Positions 27,175 to 37,337 of a stretch of DNA of 64,000 nt are shown piece by piece. Source of the stretch: Mycoavidus cysteinexigens_B (lineage in GTDB: Bacteria; Pseudomonadota; Gammaproteobacteria; Burkholderiales; Burkholderiaceae); the NCBI GenBank assembly GCA_031963465.1, contig JASSUG010000005.1:1-64000 (forward strand), given 5' to 3'. The notes under the pieces were generated by a model. That model had not been told where the DNA came from and did not search any database. It worked only from the letters and a program-made list of their open reading frames with translations. Within the stretch, counting starts at the first letter, position 1. Each line of letters opens with the position of its first letter. The translations under genes were made by a program, and so were the position numbers.

Positions 27175-28317
27175 TTAACTCTGTATTAAAGGTTTTTGCC
27201 GCCCCATACTCATGATTAAACCAACCGCAATACCCAGCGTAACCAGGGCCGTGCCACCGTAACTCATGAAGGGCAACGGCACCCCGACTACTGGCAATAA
27301 GCCAATCACCATGCCAATATTAACGAATGTATAGGTAAAAAAGCTTAAAGTAAGCGAGCCTGCCAATAAACGCGCAAAAAGGGTCGCGCCATTAGCGGCA
27401 ACATATAAGCCGCGCACAATCAAACATAAATAAAGCAAAAGTAAAGCAATACTGCCCACTAGGCCAAACTCCTCTGCATACACGGCAAAAATAAAATCGG
27501 TATGCCGCTCAGGAATAAATTCAAGATGGGCTTGAGTCCCTTTTAACCAGCCTTTACCAAACAAGCCCCCCGAGCCAATCGCGATCACCGCCTGAATCGT
27601 ATGAAAGCCTTTACCAAGAGGATCGGTGGTTGGGTCAAGTAAGGTGCAAACACGGTGTTTCTGATAGTCATGTAATAATGGCCATTGCACTTGTGGTTGG
27701 CAGATTTTTTGTTGAAATACAACCAGTGAGCCCGCGGCAATCGTAATCGCAAGTAATACCGGTACAATTAATTTAAAGCTCAGACCAGCCAAATAAATGA
27801 CAAAAAATCCGGCCGAAAACACCAGTATTGCGGTCCCTAAATCAGGTTGCTTAGCGATCAAACCGACCGGGACTGCCAGCAATGCTAAGGCCACAATATG
27901 GTCATACCAACGCAGCGCGCCCTCACGCCGCTGGTAATACCACGCCAGCATTAATGGCATCGCAATTTTCATGATTTCGGAAGGCTGAATCACCAATCCT
28001 AGATTGATCCACCGTTGCGCGCCTTTGCGTATCAGGCCAAAGAGTGCAACGGCAATCAGCAAACTAATACCGAACGTATATAAAGGAACCGCCAAACGAA
28101 TTAACACTTGGGGCGATAAATTGGCAATTCCCCACATTAGCGCGAAGGTCAATAAAATGTTGCGCAATTGGTCTTGCACGCGACCTGGCATATTAAAACT
28201 CGCGCTATATAAGGTCAGCATGCCGACCGCAATTAAGGCTAAAACAAACAGGAAAAAAGTCCGGTCAAAACCGACGAAAAGCGGTTTAATGCGTTTTAAA
28301 TGAAGTTTAATCGACAT
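27175..28317 (-). CDS. mrdB: Rod-shape peptidoglycan glycosyltransferase RodA
   Basis: RodA is a SEDS-family glycosyltransferase that polymerises lipid II for cell elongation with PBP2. About ten membrane segments are visible. Family motifs are present: QPSEIMKIAMPL, AKQPDLGTA with the conserved Asp region, ERHTDFIFAV and a C-terminal GVPLPFMSYGG. ATG 28317 was preferred because GAGG lies just before it; an in-frame TTG at 28329 overlaps that site. Last gene of the mreBCD-mrdAB cluster. Confidence 0.95.
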   Translation of the reverse strand: MSIKLHLKRIKPLFVGFDRTFFLFVLALIAVGMLTLYSASFNMPGRVQDQLRNILLTFALMWGIANLSPQVLIRLAVPLYTFGISLLIAVALFGLIRKGAQRWINLGLVIQPSEIMKIAMPLMLAWYYQRREGALRWYDHIVALALLAVPVGLIAKQPDLGTAILVFSAGFFVIYLAGLSFKLIVPVLLAITIAAGSLVVFQQKICQPQVQWPLLHDYQKHRVCTLLDPTTDPLGKGFHTIQAVIAIGSGGLFGKGWLKGTQAHLEFIPERHTDFIFAVYAEEFGLVGSIALLLLYLCLIVRGLYVAANGATLFARLLAGSLTLSFFTYTFVNIGMVIGLLPVVGVPLPFMSYGGTALVTLGIAVGLIMSMGRQKPLIQS

Positions 28318-28353
28318 TCTAGTCCTCAAGCCAAGAGCGCTAGCCGTGGCTCA

Positions 28354-30315
28354 TTATTGTTTGATGGCAGGTTTTTTAATGGCGGTGACAGACGTGGCTG
28401 GGATTGCAGTAGCGCTGGTTTTGGGCTTGAGACGATCCACCAAATAGTAATCAAGCAACTTGCGTACAATCGGCGCCGCAGCTTGCCCGCCCCAACCACC
28501 ATTTTCGACCACTAAAGCCAGCGCAATAGATGGCTTATCAGCAGGTGCATAAGCAATAAATAAGGCGTGATCGCGCCGATTCTCGGCCAGCGTATGGGCA
28601 CGATATTTTGCGCCTTGCAGCGAGAACACCTGAGCTGTACCGGTTTTACCGGCGGCTTGATAGCCCGCCCCTCTAAAAGCATTCGCCGCAGTTCCTTGGG
28701 TGATCACGCCAACCATAGCGCGCTTAATAAAATTAATATCCTGCTGGTTCACATTGACCTGATAACTTGCGCTTGGCACCGTCAGACGGGTTTCATGCGT
28801 GAGTGGATGCTCGATTTTTTTTACCAGATGAGGCTTCATCACTACGCCATTATTAGCCAGTATCGCGGTTGCATGCGCCATTTGCAAAGTAGTAAATGAG
28901 TTATAACCTTGCCCGATCCCCAAATTAATGGTGTCGCCGTCGTACCATCTTTGCAAATCAGAGCGCCGATAGGCCTTCTTTTTCCAGTCGGTCGAAGGCA
29001 ATACGCCTCTCGTCTCACCGTCAATATCAATCCCGGTTAACTGACCAAAGCCCCATGGCGCCATAAAGTCAGCCATTGCATTCACGCCCAGGTCACGCGC
29101 CAACACATAGTAATAAGTGTCGCACGACAGCACAATCGAGCGATACATATCAACCCAGCCATGTCCCCAGGGCACATCATCGCGAAAAGTGTGCCCCGCC
29201 AGGGTATAAGACCCAGGATCCTGAAAACCCCATTGCGGGGTCCGCTTACCCAATGCTAATGCGGCCAGCGCAACAAAGGGTTTATAGGTTGAGCCTGGCG
29301 GATAAGTGCCTTGCAGTGGACGATTCAAAAGCGGCCGATCGGTTGAGGTATTGAGTTCATCCCAGGTTTGCTGATCAATCCCATCAACGAAAGCGTTAGG
29401 ATCAAAGCTGGGGGCGGAAACGAAAGCCAAAACATCGCCACTCGCAGGCTCAATCGCCACCAGCGCTCCACGCCGGCCGGCAAAGGCTTGCTCGGCAATT
29501 TGCTGCAAATTAATATCCAGTGAGAGCACCAGGTTATTGCCGGCGACTGCCCGGCTATGCGACAAAGTGCGTACTCGACGTCCACCTGCGGTCACTTCGA
29601 CCTCTTCAAAGCCCGTCTGGCCGTGTAGCTCAGTCTCGTAGCTTTGTTCAACGCCAATTTTGCCAAGATGGTCAGTGCCTTTATAATTATTTGCATCAAA
29701 CCGCGGATCATACGGTTTAAGCCCGCTATTATTGAGCTCGCTTGCGTTCCGAATGCGCTCCTGGTCACGCTGCGAGAGCCGGCCAATATAACCAATCACG
29801 TGCGCCGCAGTGGTGCCCAGTGGATATTGGCGAAACCAACGAATACGCACTTCCACGCCAGGAAACCGAAAGCGCTGCGCAGTAAACCTTGCCACCTCAG
29901 TGTCGGAAAGGCGGATACGCAATGGCAAGCTTTCAAAATTTTTTGAATCTTCTAACAGCTTTTTAAAGCGGCGCCGATCCCGAGCATCAATGACTACAAT
30001 TTGCGCCAGGCTATCGACCACTTCGTCTAGTGTGCGATTAATTTTTGAGGGTGTAATTTCAAGCGTGTAAGCGGAGTAATTTTTGGCCAACACAATACCG
30101 TTGCGATCGGTAATGATGCCGCGGTTTGGCATAATTGGCGCGACCGCAATACGGTTTTCATTCGCCTGTAATGAATATTGTCCGTAGCGCCAGATTTGCA
30201 AATATAGAAAACGTCCCGCCAATAGCGCAAAACACAAAAACACAAATATCGCGGCCGCGGCGACACGCAAGCGGAATTGCTGTAGCTGCTGCTCGGTATC
30301 TTTGAATTCAGGCAT
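28354..30315 (-). CDS. mrdA: Penicillin-binding protein 2, elongation transpeptidase
   Basis: PBP2 cross-links peptidoglycan in the elongasome. The 653-residue protein has one N-terminal membrane anchor (AAAIFVFLCFALLAGRFLYL), a pedestal domain with MPNRGIITDRNG, and the transpeptidase domain with the active serine in PGSTYKPF (SxxK), LSCDTYYYV (SxD motif of PBP2) and KTGTAQV. It is intact and full length and is followed closely by mrdB. This supports a rod-shaped cell with a functional wall, unlike many long-established endosymbionts. Confidence 0.96.
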   Translation of the reverse strand: MPEFKDTEQQLQQFRLRVAAAAIFVFLCFALLAGRFLYLQIWRYGQYSLQANENRIAVAPIMPNRGIITDRNGIVLAKNYSAYTLEITPSKINRTLDEVVDSLAQIVVIDARDRRRFKKLLEDSKNFESLPLRIRLSDTEVARFTAQRFRFPGVEVRIRWFRQYPLGTTAAHVIGYIGRLSQRDQERIRNASELNNSGLKPYDPRFDANNYKGTDHLGKIGVEQSYETELHGQTGFEEVEVTAGGRRVRTLSHSRAVAGNNLVLSLDINLQQIAEQAFAGRRGALVAIEPASGDVLAFVSAPSFDPNAFVDGIDQQTWDELNTSTDRPLLNRPLQGTYPPGSTYKPFVALAALALGKRTPQWGFQDPGSYTLAGHTFRDDVPWGHGWVDMYRSIVLSCDTYYYVLARDLGVNAMADFMAPWGFGQLTGIDIDGETRGVLPSTDWKKKAYRRSDLQRWYDGDTINLGIGQGYNSFTTLQMAHATAILANNGVVMKPHLVKKIEHPLTHETRLTVPSASYQVNVNQQDINFIKRAMVGVITQGTAANAFRGAGYQAAGKTGTAQVFSLQGAKYRAHTLAENRRDHALFIAYAPADKPSIALALVVENGGWGGQAAAPIVRKLLDYYLVDRLKPKTSATAIPATSVTAIKKPAIKQ

Positions 30316-30414
30316 GAATTTAGGCCCAAGCGACTAATGAGCCCAACTTAAAGGCGAGTAAAAGCCCTAACCCGCTAACCGATATCCGCTTTATGATAAA
30401 ACTAAATCGCTTGA

Positions 30415-30927
30415 TCATATTGGACGCGTATCATCAGTATTGGCTGAGCGCTTTTGCGGGGCGAGCAGCAGGACACTGGCCACGGGCCATAGCGCCGCTT
30501 CGACCAAACCATCTACCAAATATCCCCATCCCGGAAAAGCAGCGCCAGTCATCAAGCGAATCGTAAAGGGTACGATTTGCGCCAGCAGAAGTAATGGCAA
30601 GACATGCAGCGCCTGCCCTAGTAGTGGAGACCACAAGACGCGGCGATGGATCATAATCGCGCCATATGAAAGCAAGGTATAGGCCAGCGCATGCTCACCC
30701 AACAAGCTGGCATCATGTACGTCCATCAATAGGCCTAAGCCAAACGCAATCCCCATGCCAACTTTGCGCGGCTGATGAATATTCCAAAACAGTACCACCA
30801 ACGCGACAAAATCCGGCATTCCCATCAGCCGCCCCCAAGGCAGCAGATTTAATACAAAAGCAACAATCAGGCTAAACGCAATAAATAACGGATTCACCGG
30901 CAATAAGATGTGATGCAAGCGGTTCAT
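30415..30927 (-). CDS. mreD: Rod-shape determining protein MreD
   Basis: MreD is a small integral membrane protein of the elongasome. The 170 residues contain about five hydrophobic segments, with the family's LLPWGRLMGMPDFVALVVLFWNIHQP pattern and FGLGLLMDVHDASLLGEHA region. Its start overlaps the mreC stop by four bases (ATGA), which indicates coupled translation. Full length for beta-proteobacteria. Confidence 0.92.
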   Translation of the reverse strand: MNRLHHILLPVNPLFIAFSLIVAFVLNLLPWGRLMGMPDFVALVVLFWNIHQPRKVGMGIAFGLGLLMDVHDASLLGEHALAYTLLSYGAIMIHRRVLWSPLLGQALHVLPLLLLAQIVPFTIRLMTGAAFPGWGYLVDGLVEAALWPVASVLLLAPQKRSANTDDTRPI

Positions 30928-31823
30928 TGCGGGGCCTTCACTGTATTTTTTGCTGGGGTATTTGCCGTGTCATTTAACTCAAGTGGCGGCGGGTTTTCAT
31001 AATGCAGCACCAGCAACTGGCGTGTCCCTCGGACCGGAGTGTAAGGTACGCAAATGACCCGGGCGAATTCAGCGCCATCTTGACGTTCAACCCGCAGCAC
31101 CTTTGCTACCGGCAAACCTGGCGGAAAGACCCCATCCAGACCACTGGTGACTAATTGATCATCCGCTTGGATATCCGCACTAACTGGGATATAGCGCAAT
31201 TCAAGCAAATCGCCGCGAGGCGTACCAGAAATAATACTTCTAACCCCGGTGCGCACCAATTGTACCGGCACCGCCTGATCTTTATCTGTCAATAGAGTCA
31301 CTTCTGCTTGCAGTGGATAAACCCGGGTGACTTGACCAATCACGCCCTCTTCATTGACCACGGGCGCGCCGGCTTGCACGCCCTGCCGCAAGCCACGGTC
31401 AATCACCACTTTTTGCGTAAAGGGATCATGAGCATCATATTGAATTTCAGCGAGCACCGTCCCCACTGTTTTGCGTTGTTCAAATTGCAGCAATGCGCGC
31501 AGATGGGCATTTTCAGAACTAAGTTCAACCGCTTGTAACGCTTGCAGTGCGAGTGTTAAGTTGCGTGTTTTGAGCTCCTGGTTTTCAGCCCGCAAGGTGG
31601 TCAGCGTGATAAAGAACCCTGAAATACCACGCACCAGGTCACGCGGCGCAAGCGCTACGCGTTGTAACGGATAAAGCCCAGTGCCAATAACTTGGCGTAG
31701 CGTTTCAAGCGTCCGATAGCGAGCATCGCAAATCAGCAAGCCGAGCGCTAGCGCAACGAAAACCATCAGCCGCGCAAATGCAGACGGCCCCTGCTTGAAA
31801 AGTGGCGGCGGACTGTATTCCAT
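30924..31823 (-). CDS. mreC: Rod-shape determining protein MreC
   Basis: MreC is a periplasmic scaffold that activates PBP2/RodA. One membrane segment (FARLMVFVALALGLLICDAR) is followed by a coiled coil (LRAENQELKTRNLTLALQAL) and the double beta-barrel domain with DRGLRQGVQAGAPVV and LVTSGLDGVFPPGLPV. ATG 31823 gives about 299 residues; a TTG at 31835 is possible. No strong RBS is seen for either. The C-terminus is a Pro/Thr/Ala-rich tail. Confidence 0.94.
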   Translation of the reverse strand: MEYSPPPLFKQGPSAFARLMVFVALALGLLICDARYRTLETLRQVIGTGLYPLQRVALAPRDLVRGISGFFITLTTLRAENQELKTRNLTLALQALQAVELSSENAHLRALLQFEQRKTVGTVLAEIQYDAHDPFTQKVVIDRGLRQGVQAGAPVVNEEGVIGQVTRVYPLQAEVTLLTDKDQAVPVQLVRTGVRSIISGTPRGDLLELRYIPVSADIQADDQLVTSGLDGVFPPGLPVAKVLRVERQDGAEFARVICVPYTPVRGTRQLLVLHYENPPPLELNDTANTPAKNTVKAPQ

Positions 31824-31885
31824 GGTCGGCGCCAATCATTAGTTATTCGTGTCGTGCCGTCGCGGTACCGACACGCTCTGGTTTA

Positions 31886-32929
31886 TCAATCATGCGAAAA
31901 AATGCTGCCCAATTTATCCATCCGCTCTAGCGCCATGCCTGAACCGCGCACCACGCAGGTGAGCGGATCTTCGCCAATGAGAACGGGTAACCCTGTTTCT
32001 TCAGCAAGCAGACGATCGATATCGTGCAACAATGCCCCGCCACCTGTCAGCATCATGCCACGTTCGGCCACATCCGCGCCGAGTTCAGGCGGCGTTTGCT
32101 CCAGGGCGATTTTGACTTGCGAGACAATTTGATTCAAGGGCTCAGTCAGCGCCTCAAGAATTTCATTGCTAGAGACCGTAAAGCTGCGCGGAATGCCTTC
32201 TGATAAATTGCGCCCTTTGACTTCCATTTCTTTGACTTCAGAACCCGGAAAAGCCGAACCAATTTTCTTTTTAATCGTTTCTGCGGTTTGCTCGCCAATT
32301 AACATGCCGTAATTGCGACGGATATAATTGACAATAGCCTCATCGAATTTATCGCCGCCAACGCGTACCGATCCTTTATAGACAATACCGCCGAGCGAAA
32401 TCACGCCGACCTCGGTCGTGCCACCGCCAATATCCACCACCATCGAACCGGTGGCCTCAGAAACCGGCAAGCCTGCGCCAATAGCAGCTGCCATCGGCTC
32501 CTCGATCAAATAAACTTGAGAGGCGCCAGCGCCATGCGCAGCTTCTTTGATGGCCCGGCGTTCAACCTGAGTTGAGCCACACGGCACGCAGATAATGATC
32601 CGCGGCGAAGGCGACAACATGCGCGACTCATGGGCCATTTTGATAAACTGCTTAATCATCTGCTCAGTGACCGTAAAATCCGCGATCACCCCGTCCTTCA
32701 TCGGGCGAATTGCCTCAATATTGCCCGGCACCTTGCCAAGCATTTGTTTGGCTTCTTTACCGACGGCTTGGATGGTTTTTTTGCCATTTGGCCCGCCTTC
32801 TTGGCGAATCGCCACTACCGACGGCTCATCTAAGACAATGCCTTTGCCGCGCATATAAATTAGCGTATTCGCGGTACCCAGATCAATCGCCAGGTCATTA
32901 GAGAAATAACTACGCAGAAAACCAAACAT
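31886..32929 (-). CDS. mreB: Rod-shape determining actin homolog MreB
   Basis: MreB forms membrane-bound filaments that direct lateral wall synthesis. The 347-residue protein has the actin phosphate-1 loop AIDLGTANTLIY, phosphate-2 VDIGGGTTEVGVI, the IEEPMAAAIGAGLPV connector and the adenosine motif LTGGGALL. The N-terminal MFGFLRSYF is the amphipathic membrane anchor. AGGATC precedes the ATG. It is the first gene of the mreBCD-mrdAB cluster and is divergent from gatC, with 157 bases between. Confidence 0.97.
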   Translation of the reverse strand: MFGFLRSYFSNDLAIDLGTANTLIYMRGKGIVLDEPSVVAIRQEGGPNGKKTIQAVGKEAKQMLGKVPGNIEAIRPMKDGVIADFTVTEQMIKQFIKMAHESRMLSPSPRIIICVPCGSTQVERRAIKEAAHGAGASQVYLIEEPMAAAIGAGLPVSEATGSMVVDIGGGTTEVGVISLGGIVYKGSVRVGGDKFDEAIVNYIRRNYGMLIGEQTAETIKKKIGSAFPGSEVKEMEVKGRNLSEGIPRSFTVSSNEILEALTEPLNQIVSQVKIALEQTPPELGADVAERGMMLTGGGALLHDIDRLLAEETGLPVLIGEDPLTCVVRGSGMALERMDKLGSIFSHD

Positions 32930-33086
32930 TCAAGGATCCTAACTGACTCAATAAAATAGCTAATCATACCTTATAATTTGCCTTTACTTGCAGGAAAACT
33001 CTTTTTGTGCTGCAAATTGATTTTCCACAAAACTTTGCTTTTCTATTTAGTTTTTCTGGTTAATCCACTTCTTTTTCGTTATTTTT

Positions 33087-33386
33087 ATGGCTTTGACCTT
33101 AACTGATGTAAAAAAAATCGCTCAGCTTGCCCAGCTGGAGCTTGCTGCAGGCGACGATGAGCACACGCTGACTGAGCTGAACCATTTTTTTGATCTGGTC
33201 GCGCAAATGCAGTTGGTCGACACAACGGGGGTCGAACCCCTGGCTCATCCAATTGAACAAATTCAAGAAGCGCGCTTGCGCTTGCGTGATGACGCGGTGA
33301 CTGAAACCCCAGCCCGCGATGAATATCAGCGTCATGCGCCGGCCATACAAGACGGCCTTTACCTAGTCCCCAAAGTGATCGAATAG
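33087..33386 (+). CDS. gatC: Asp/Glu-tRNA(Asn/Gln) amidotransferase subunit C
   Basis: GatC stabilises the GatAB complex, which amidates mischarged Glu-tRNA(Gln) or Asp-tRNA(Asn). The 99-residue protein shows KKIAQLAQLEL, ELNHFFDLVAQMQLVDTTGVEPLAHP and a C-terminal PAIQDGLYLVPKVIE, all canonical. It is first of gatC-gatA-gatB, transcribed away from mreB as in Burkholderia. Confidence 0.95.
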   Translation: MALTLTDVKKIAQLAQLELAAGDDEHTLTELNHFFDLVAQMQLVDTTGVEPLAHPIEQIQEARLRLRDDAVTETPARDEYQRHAPAIQDGLYLVPKVIE

Positions 33387-33463
33387 CCGCCACCCAGCCT
33401 AAAAACGATGACGTTATTTCATCTCTTTATTCACTGCGTTTGCTTTTTTCGGAAAACCGCACG

Positions 33464-34981
33464 ATGCATCAAAAGAATTTAATTGAGCTGCGCCTAGCGC
33501 TTGATACCAAAGCCGTGTCAGCGGTCGAACTCGCGCAGCACTGTCTAGCACGCATTGAAGCTGCCCGCGCGCTGAATGCCTTTCTTGACATTAACCCGGA
33601 GTACACCCTCGCCTCTGCAGCGCAAGCCGATATAGCGATTGCCAACGGGCACGCGGGACCTTTAACCGGCATTCCGATCGCCCATAAAGATGTGTTTGTA
33701 ACCCGCCACTGGAAATCTACCGCTGGCTCAAAAATGCTCGCTCACTATAAGAGCCCGTTTGAGGCCACGGTAGTTGAGCGCTTAGCCAATGCCGGTATGG
33801 TTTGCGTTGGCAAAACCAATATGGATGAATTTGCCATGGGGTCTTCCACTGAACACTCCTTTTTTGGTTCGACTCAAAATCCATGGGATCTAAGCGCAGT
33901 GCCAGGCGGCTCATCAGGTGGCTCGGCCGCCGCCGTCGCGGCTCGGTTAGTGAGTGCGGCCACCGCCAGCGATACCGGCGGTTCGATTCGCCAGCCCGCC
34001 GCATTCACTGGCGTGACGGGGATTAAACCAACCTATGGCCGCGTTTCACGACACGGCATGATTGCGTTTGCCTCGTCACTTGATCAAGCGGGTCCAATCG
34101 CGGTCAGCGCAGCAGATTGCGCGCTCCTGCTGAATGCCTTGGCAGGCTTTGATCCACGCGACTCAACCAGCCTTGAGCGTGAGACCGAAGATTTCAGCCG
34201 CTACCTCGGACATTCATGGAACGCTCAGGTCCATGCCAGTCAGCCAACGCTAACTCAGCAACAGCCGCCTAATTTAAAAGGTCTACGCATCGGTTTACCC
34301 AAAGAATATTTTGGCGCTGGTTTAGCCGCTGATGTCCGCACGGCGATTGAAGCTGCGCTTAAGGTATATGAATCATTAGGAGCAACGCTGATTGAAATTT
34401 CATTGCCTAAGACCGAGCTCTCCATTCCGGTGTACTACGTGCTGGCCTCAGCCGAAGCGTCCTCTAATTTGTCGCGCTTTGATGGCGTGCGCTACGGACA
34501 CCGTGCGGCACACTATCGCGACCTTGCTGATTTGTACCAAAAAACGCGTACTGAAGGGTTCGGGGCAGAAGTTAAACGGCGCATTCTGATGGGTAGTTAC
34601 GTACTATCGCATGGCTATTACGATGCATATTATGTGCAAGCACAGAAAATTCGCCGCATCATCGCCCAGGATTTCCAGCAAAGCTTTGCTCAATGCGACG
34701 TTATGATGGGACCTGTGTCACCGACTGTCGCTTGGAACCTAGGTGAAAAAACCGCTGATCCTCTGCGCATGTACCTAGCAGATATCTACACTCTATCGAC
34801 CAGTTTAGCGGGCCTACCTGGGATGAGCGTCCCCTGTGGTTTTGGCAGTGGGGATACCTCTCTAAGGCCGGTTGGCCTACAAATCATTGGCAACTATTTT
34901 AGCGAAGCGCGCATGCTGCAAATTGCGCACGCTTTTCAGCAAGTAACAGATTGGCATACCCGTATGCCAGCGGGAGTTTAA
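33464..34981 (+). CDS. gatA: Asp/Glu-tRNA(Asn/Gln) amidotransferase subunit A
   Basis: GatA is the amidase that frees ammonia from glutamine. The Ser-cisSer-Lys triad is visible: Lys in PIAHKDVF, the Gly/Ser-rich PGGSSGGSAAAVAA, and the nucleophile region SDTGGSIRQPAAF. About 505 residues from ATG 33464; an alternative frame opening at 33440 adds eight residues. It ends two bases before gatB. Confidence 0.96.
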   Translation: MHQKNLIELRLALDTKAVSAVELAQHCLARIEAARALNAFLDINPEYTLASAAQADIAIANGHAGPLTGIPIAHKDVFVTRHWKSTAGSKMLAHYKSPFEATVVERLANAGMVCVGKTNMDEFAMGSSTEHSFFGSTQNPWDLSAVPGGSSGGSAAAVAARLVSAATASDTGGSIRQPAAFTGVTGIKPTYGRVSRHGMIAFASSLDQAGPIAVSAADCALLLNALAGFDPRDSTSLERETEDFSRYLGHSWNAQVHASQPTLTQQQPPNLKGLRIGLPKEYFGAGLAADVRTAIEAALKVYESLGATLIEISLPKTELSIPVYYVLASAEASSNLSRFDGVRYGHRAAHYRDLADLYQKTRTEGFGAEVKRRILMGSYVLSHGYYDAYYVQAQKIRRIIAQDFQQSFAQCDVMMGPVSPTVAWNLGEKTADPLRMYLADIYTLSTSLAGLPGMSVPCGFGSGDTSLRPVGLQIIGNYFSEARMLQIAHAFQQVTDWHTRMPAGV

Positions 34982-34983
34982 TT

Positions 34984-36480
34984 ATGCAATGGGAAGCCAC
35001 TATCGGCCTTGAAACACACGCACAACTCACTTGTGTTTCGAAAATTTTCTCCGGCGCCTCAACGCAATTTGGGACGCCGCCCAATACTCAGGCTAGTGTG
35101 GTAGATCTTGCGCTACCCGGCGTTTTACCCGTGATGAATCGAACCGCAGCTGAGCTCGCAATTCGTTTTGGTCTGACGATTGGCGCCACCATCACGCCGC
35201 GCAGTGTTTTTGAACGCAAGCATTATTTTTATCCAGATCTACCCAAAGGCTATCAAATCAGCCAATGCAAGCTTCCTATCGTACAAGGCGGCACCTTGGC
35301 AATCCATGTCCCGGCGCATGAAAAAACCAAACAAGCCGCCTACCAAAAAACCATCCACCTCACCCGCGCGCATCTTGAAGAAGATGCCGGCAAATCATTA
35401 CACGAAGATTTTTCTGAGATGACCGGCATTGATTTAAATCGCGCTGGCACGCCCTTACTCGAAATTGTGACCGAGCCTGATATGCACAGCGCCGCCGAAG
35501 CGCTGGCCTATGCCAAAACCTTGCATACGCTAGTGGTATGGCTTGGTATTTGCGATGGCAATATGCAAGAAGGGTCATTCCGCTGCGATGCCAATGTCTC
35601 CGTGCGTCCAATCAACCAAGCAGAGCTTGGCACCCGCACTGAAATCAAAAATCTCAATTCTTTCCGCTTTTTGGAAGAGGCGATTAATTACGAAATACAA
35701 CGCCAAATTGAGTTGCTTGAAGATGGCGGGATGGTTAAACAGGAAACACGTTTATATGATCCCGAACGGCGTGAGACACGGCCGATGCGCAGTAAAGAAG
35801 ATGCCCATGATTACCGCTATTTTCCTGACCCAGATTTGATGCCGTTGGTGATTGATGCCGCGTGGATCGAACGCGTGCGCAGCGCCTTGCCAGAACTACC
35901 TGCCGCCATGCAAATACGCTTAATTGAGCAATATGGGCTGAGCCCTTATGATGCCGCTGTGTTGACTTCGTCAAAAGCGCTGGCAGCCTATTACGAGGGC
36001 GTCGTAACGCACATCAGCACCCTGCAAAACAACCAAGCGATTGATCCAAATTTAGCCAAAGCCGCGGCTAACTGGGTGATGGGCGAACTCAGTTCACAAC
36101 TCAACCGCGACAGCATTGAAATCAGCGCTTGCCCGGTCTGCGCTAAGCAACTCGCGCGGCTACTCGTGCGCATTGCCGATGGCACACTTTCAAACAAACT
36201 TGCCAAAGAAGTATTCCAAGCGATCTGGGATGAGAGATCTAATGATGAGCAAGCAGCAGACCGCATCATCGAAGCCAAAGGGTTGCAACAAATCTCCGAT
36301 ACCAGCGAGCTCGACGCCATCATAGAGGCAGTGCTCACCGCCCATCCAAAATCCGTCGAGGAGTTCCGTGCGGGTAAAGAAAAGGCGTTTAACGCGCTAA
36401 TCGGCCAAGCGATGAAAGCCACCCGCGGCAAGGCCAACCCGCAACAGATCAATGAGATTTTAAAGCGAAAACTAGCTTGA
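34984..36480 (+). CDS. gatB: Asp/Glu-tRNA(Asn/Gln) amidotransferase subunit B
   Basis: GatB is the kinase/transamidase subunit that activates the misacylated tRNA. It begins MQWEATIGLETHAQL, with VDLALPGVLPV, FERKHYFYPDLPKGYQISQ and the LNRAGTPLLEIVTEPD signature. The C-terminal YqeY-like helical domain ends with RGKANPQQINEILKRKL. ATG 34984 was used because the frame upstream overlaps gatA. 498 residues is normal. Confidence 0.96.
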   Translation: MQWEATIGLETHAQLTCVSKIFSGASTQFGTPPNTQASVVDLALPGVLPVMNRTAAELAIRFGLTIGATITPRSVFERKHYFYPDLPKGYQISQCKLPIVQGGTLAIHVPAHEKTKQAAYQKTIHLTRAHLEEDAGKSLHEDFSEMTGIDLNRAGTPLLEIVTEPDMHSAAEALAYAKTLHTLVVWLGICDGNMQEGSFRCDANVSVRPINQAELGTRTEIKNLNSFRFLEEAINYEIQRQIELLEDGGMVKQETRLYDPERRETRPMRSKEDAHDYRYFPDPDLMPLVIDAAWIERVRSALPELPAAMQIRLIEQYGLSPYDAAVLTSSKALAAYYEGVVTHISTLQNNQAIDPNLAKAAANWVMGELSSQLNRDSIEISACPVCAKQLARLLVRIADGTLSNKLAKEVFQAIWDERSNDEQAADRIIEAKGLQQISDTSELDAIIEAVLTAHPKSVEEFRAGKEKAFNALIGQAMKATRGKANPQQINEILKRKLA

Positions 36481-36549
36481 TTATTGCCCGATAGGAAGCA
36501 TCAGCTAGTTTATGGATATTCTAAAAAATAGGATCGTGATTTAACTCAA

Positions 36550-37326
36550 ATGTTACGCATCATTAGTGCCAACCTGAACGGCATCCGTTCAGCGGCAAAA
36601 AAAGGCTTTTTTGACTGGTTCGGCAAACAACAAGCCGATATTGTCTGCGTGCAAGAGCTCAAGGCGCAACAAGATGATATGACCCCTGATTTTCTAGCAC
36701 CGCATGGTTATCACAGCTGTTTTCAGCATGCCATTAAAAAGGGCTACAGCGGAGCGGGTCTGTATATGCGGCACGAACCCGATGACTGCATTATCGGCTT
36801 TGGCAACCCTGAATTCGATGCTGAAGGGCGTTATGTTGAGATTCGTTACGGCGCGCTATCGGTCGTGTCCGTCTATGTGCCCTCTGGCTCCAGTTCAGAT
36901 GAGCGGCAACAAGCAAAATTCCGCTTCATGGACGCTTTTATGCCGCATTTGATTGAATTAAAGCAGCAACGCGAAGTCATTTTATGCGGCGATATCAATA
37001 TTGCGCATACGGAAATGGATATTAAAAACTGGAAGGGCAATCTAAAAAATTCCGGTTTTTTGCCAGAAGAGCGCGCTTGGCTTACCCAGCTTTTTGATGA
37101 AGTAGGGTATGTGGATGTGTTTCGTAAACTTGATCCACGTGCTGATCAATACACTTGGTGGAGCAACCGAGGACAAGCCTATGCAAAAAATGTCGGGTGG
37201 CGCATTGATTATCAGCTTGCAACCCCGGCGATTGCCGCACAGGCAATCAACACTTCAATCTTTAAGGAGATCAAGTTCAGCGATCATGCGCCGTTGACCA
37301 TCGATTATGCGTATACATTGAAATAG
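36550..37326 (+). CDS. xthA: Exodeoxyribonuclease III / AP endonuclease
   Basis: The enzyme cleaves abasic sites and trims 3' ends in base-excision repair. The 258-residue protein has ANLNGIRSA, CVQELKAQ with the metal-binding Glu, GYSGAGLY, VYVPSGSSSDERQ, GDINIAHTEMD with the catalytic Asp/Asn, WWSNRG, GWRIDYQL and SDHAPL with the catalytic His. Complete. Convergent with ampG, with a gap of 11 bases. Confidence 0.95.
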   Translation: MLRIISANLNGIRSAAKKGFFDWFGKQQADIVCVQELKAQQDDMTPDFLAPHGYHSCFQHAIKKGYSGAGLYMRHEPDDCIIGFGNPEFDAEGRYVEIRYGALSVVSVYVPSGSSSDERQQAKFRFMDAFMPHLIELKQQREVILCGDINIAHTEMDIKNWKGNLKNSGFLPEERAWLTQLFDEVGYVDVFRKLDPRADQYTWWSNRGQAYAKNVGWRIDYQLATPAIAAQAINTSIFKEIKFSDHAPLTIDYAYTLK

Positions 37327-37337
37327 GATGGCATTTT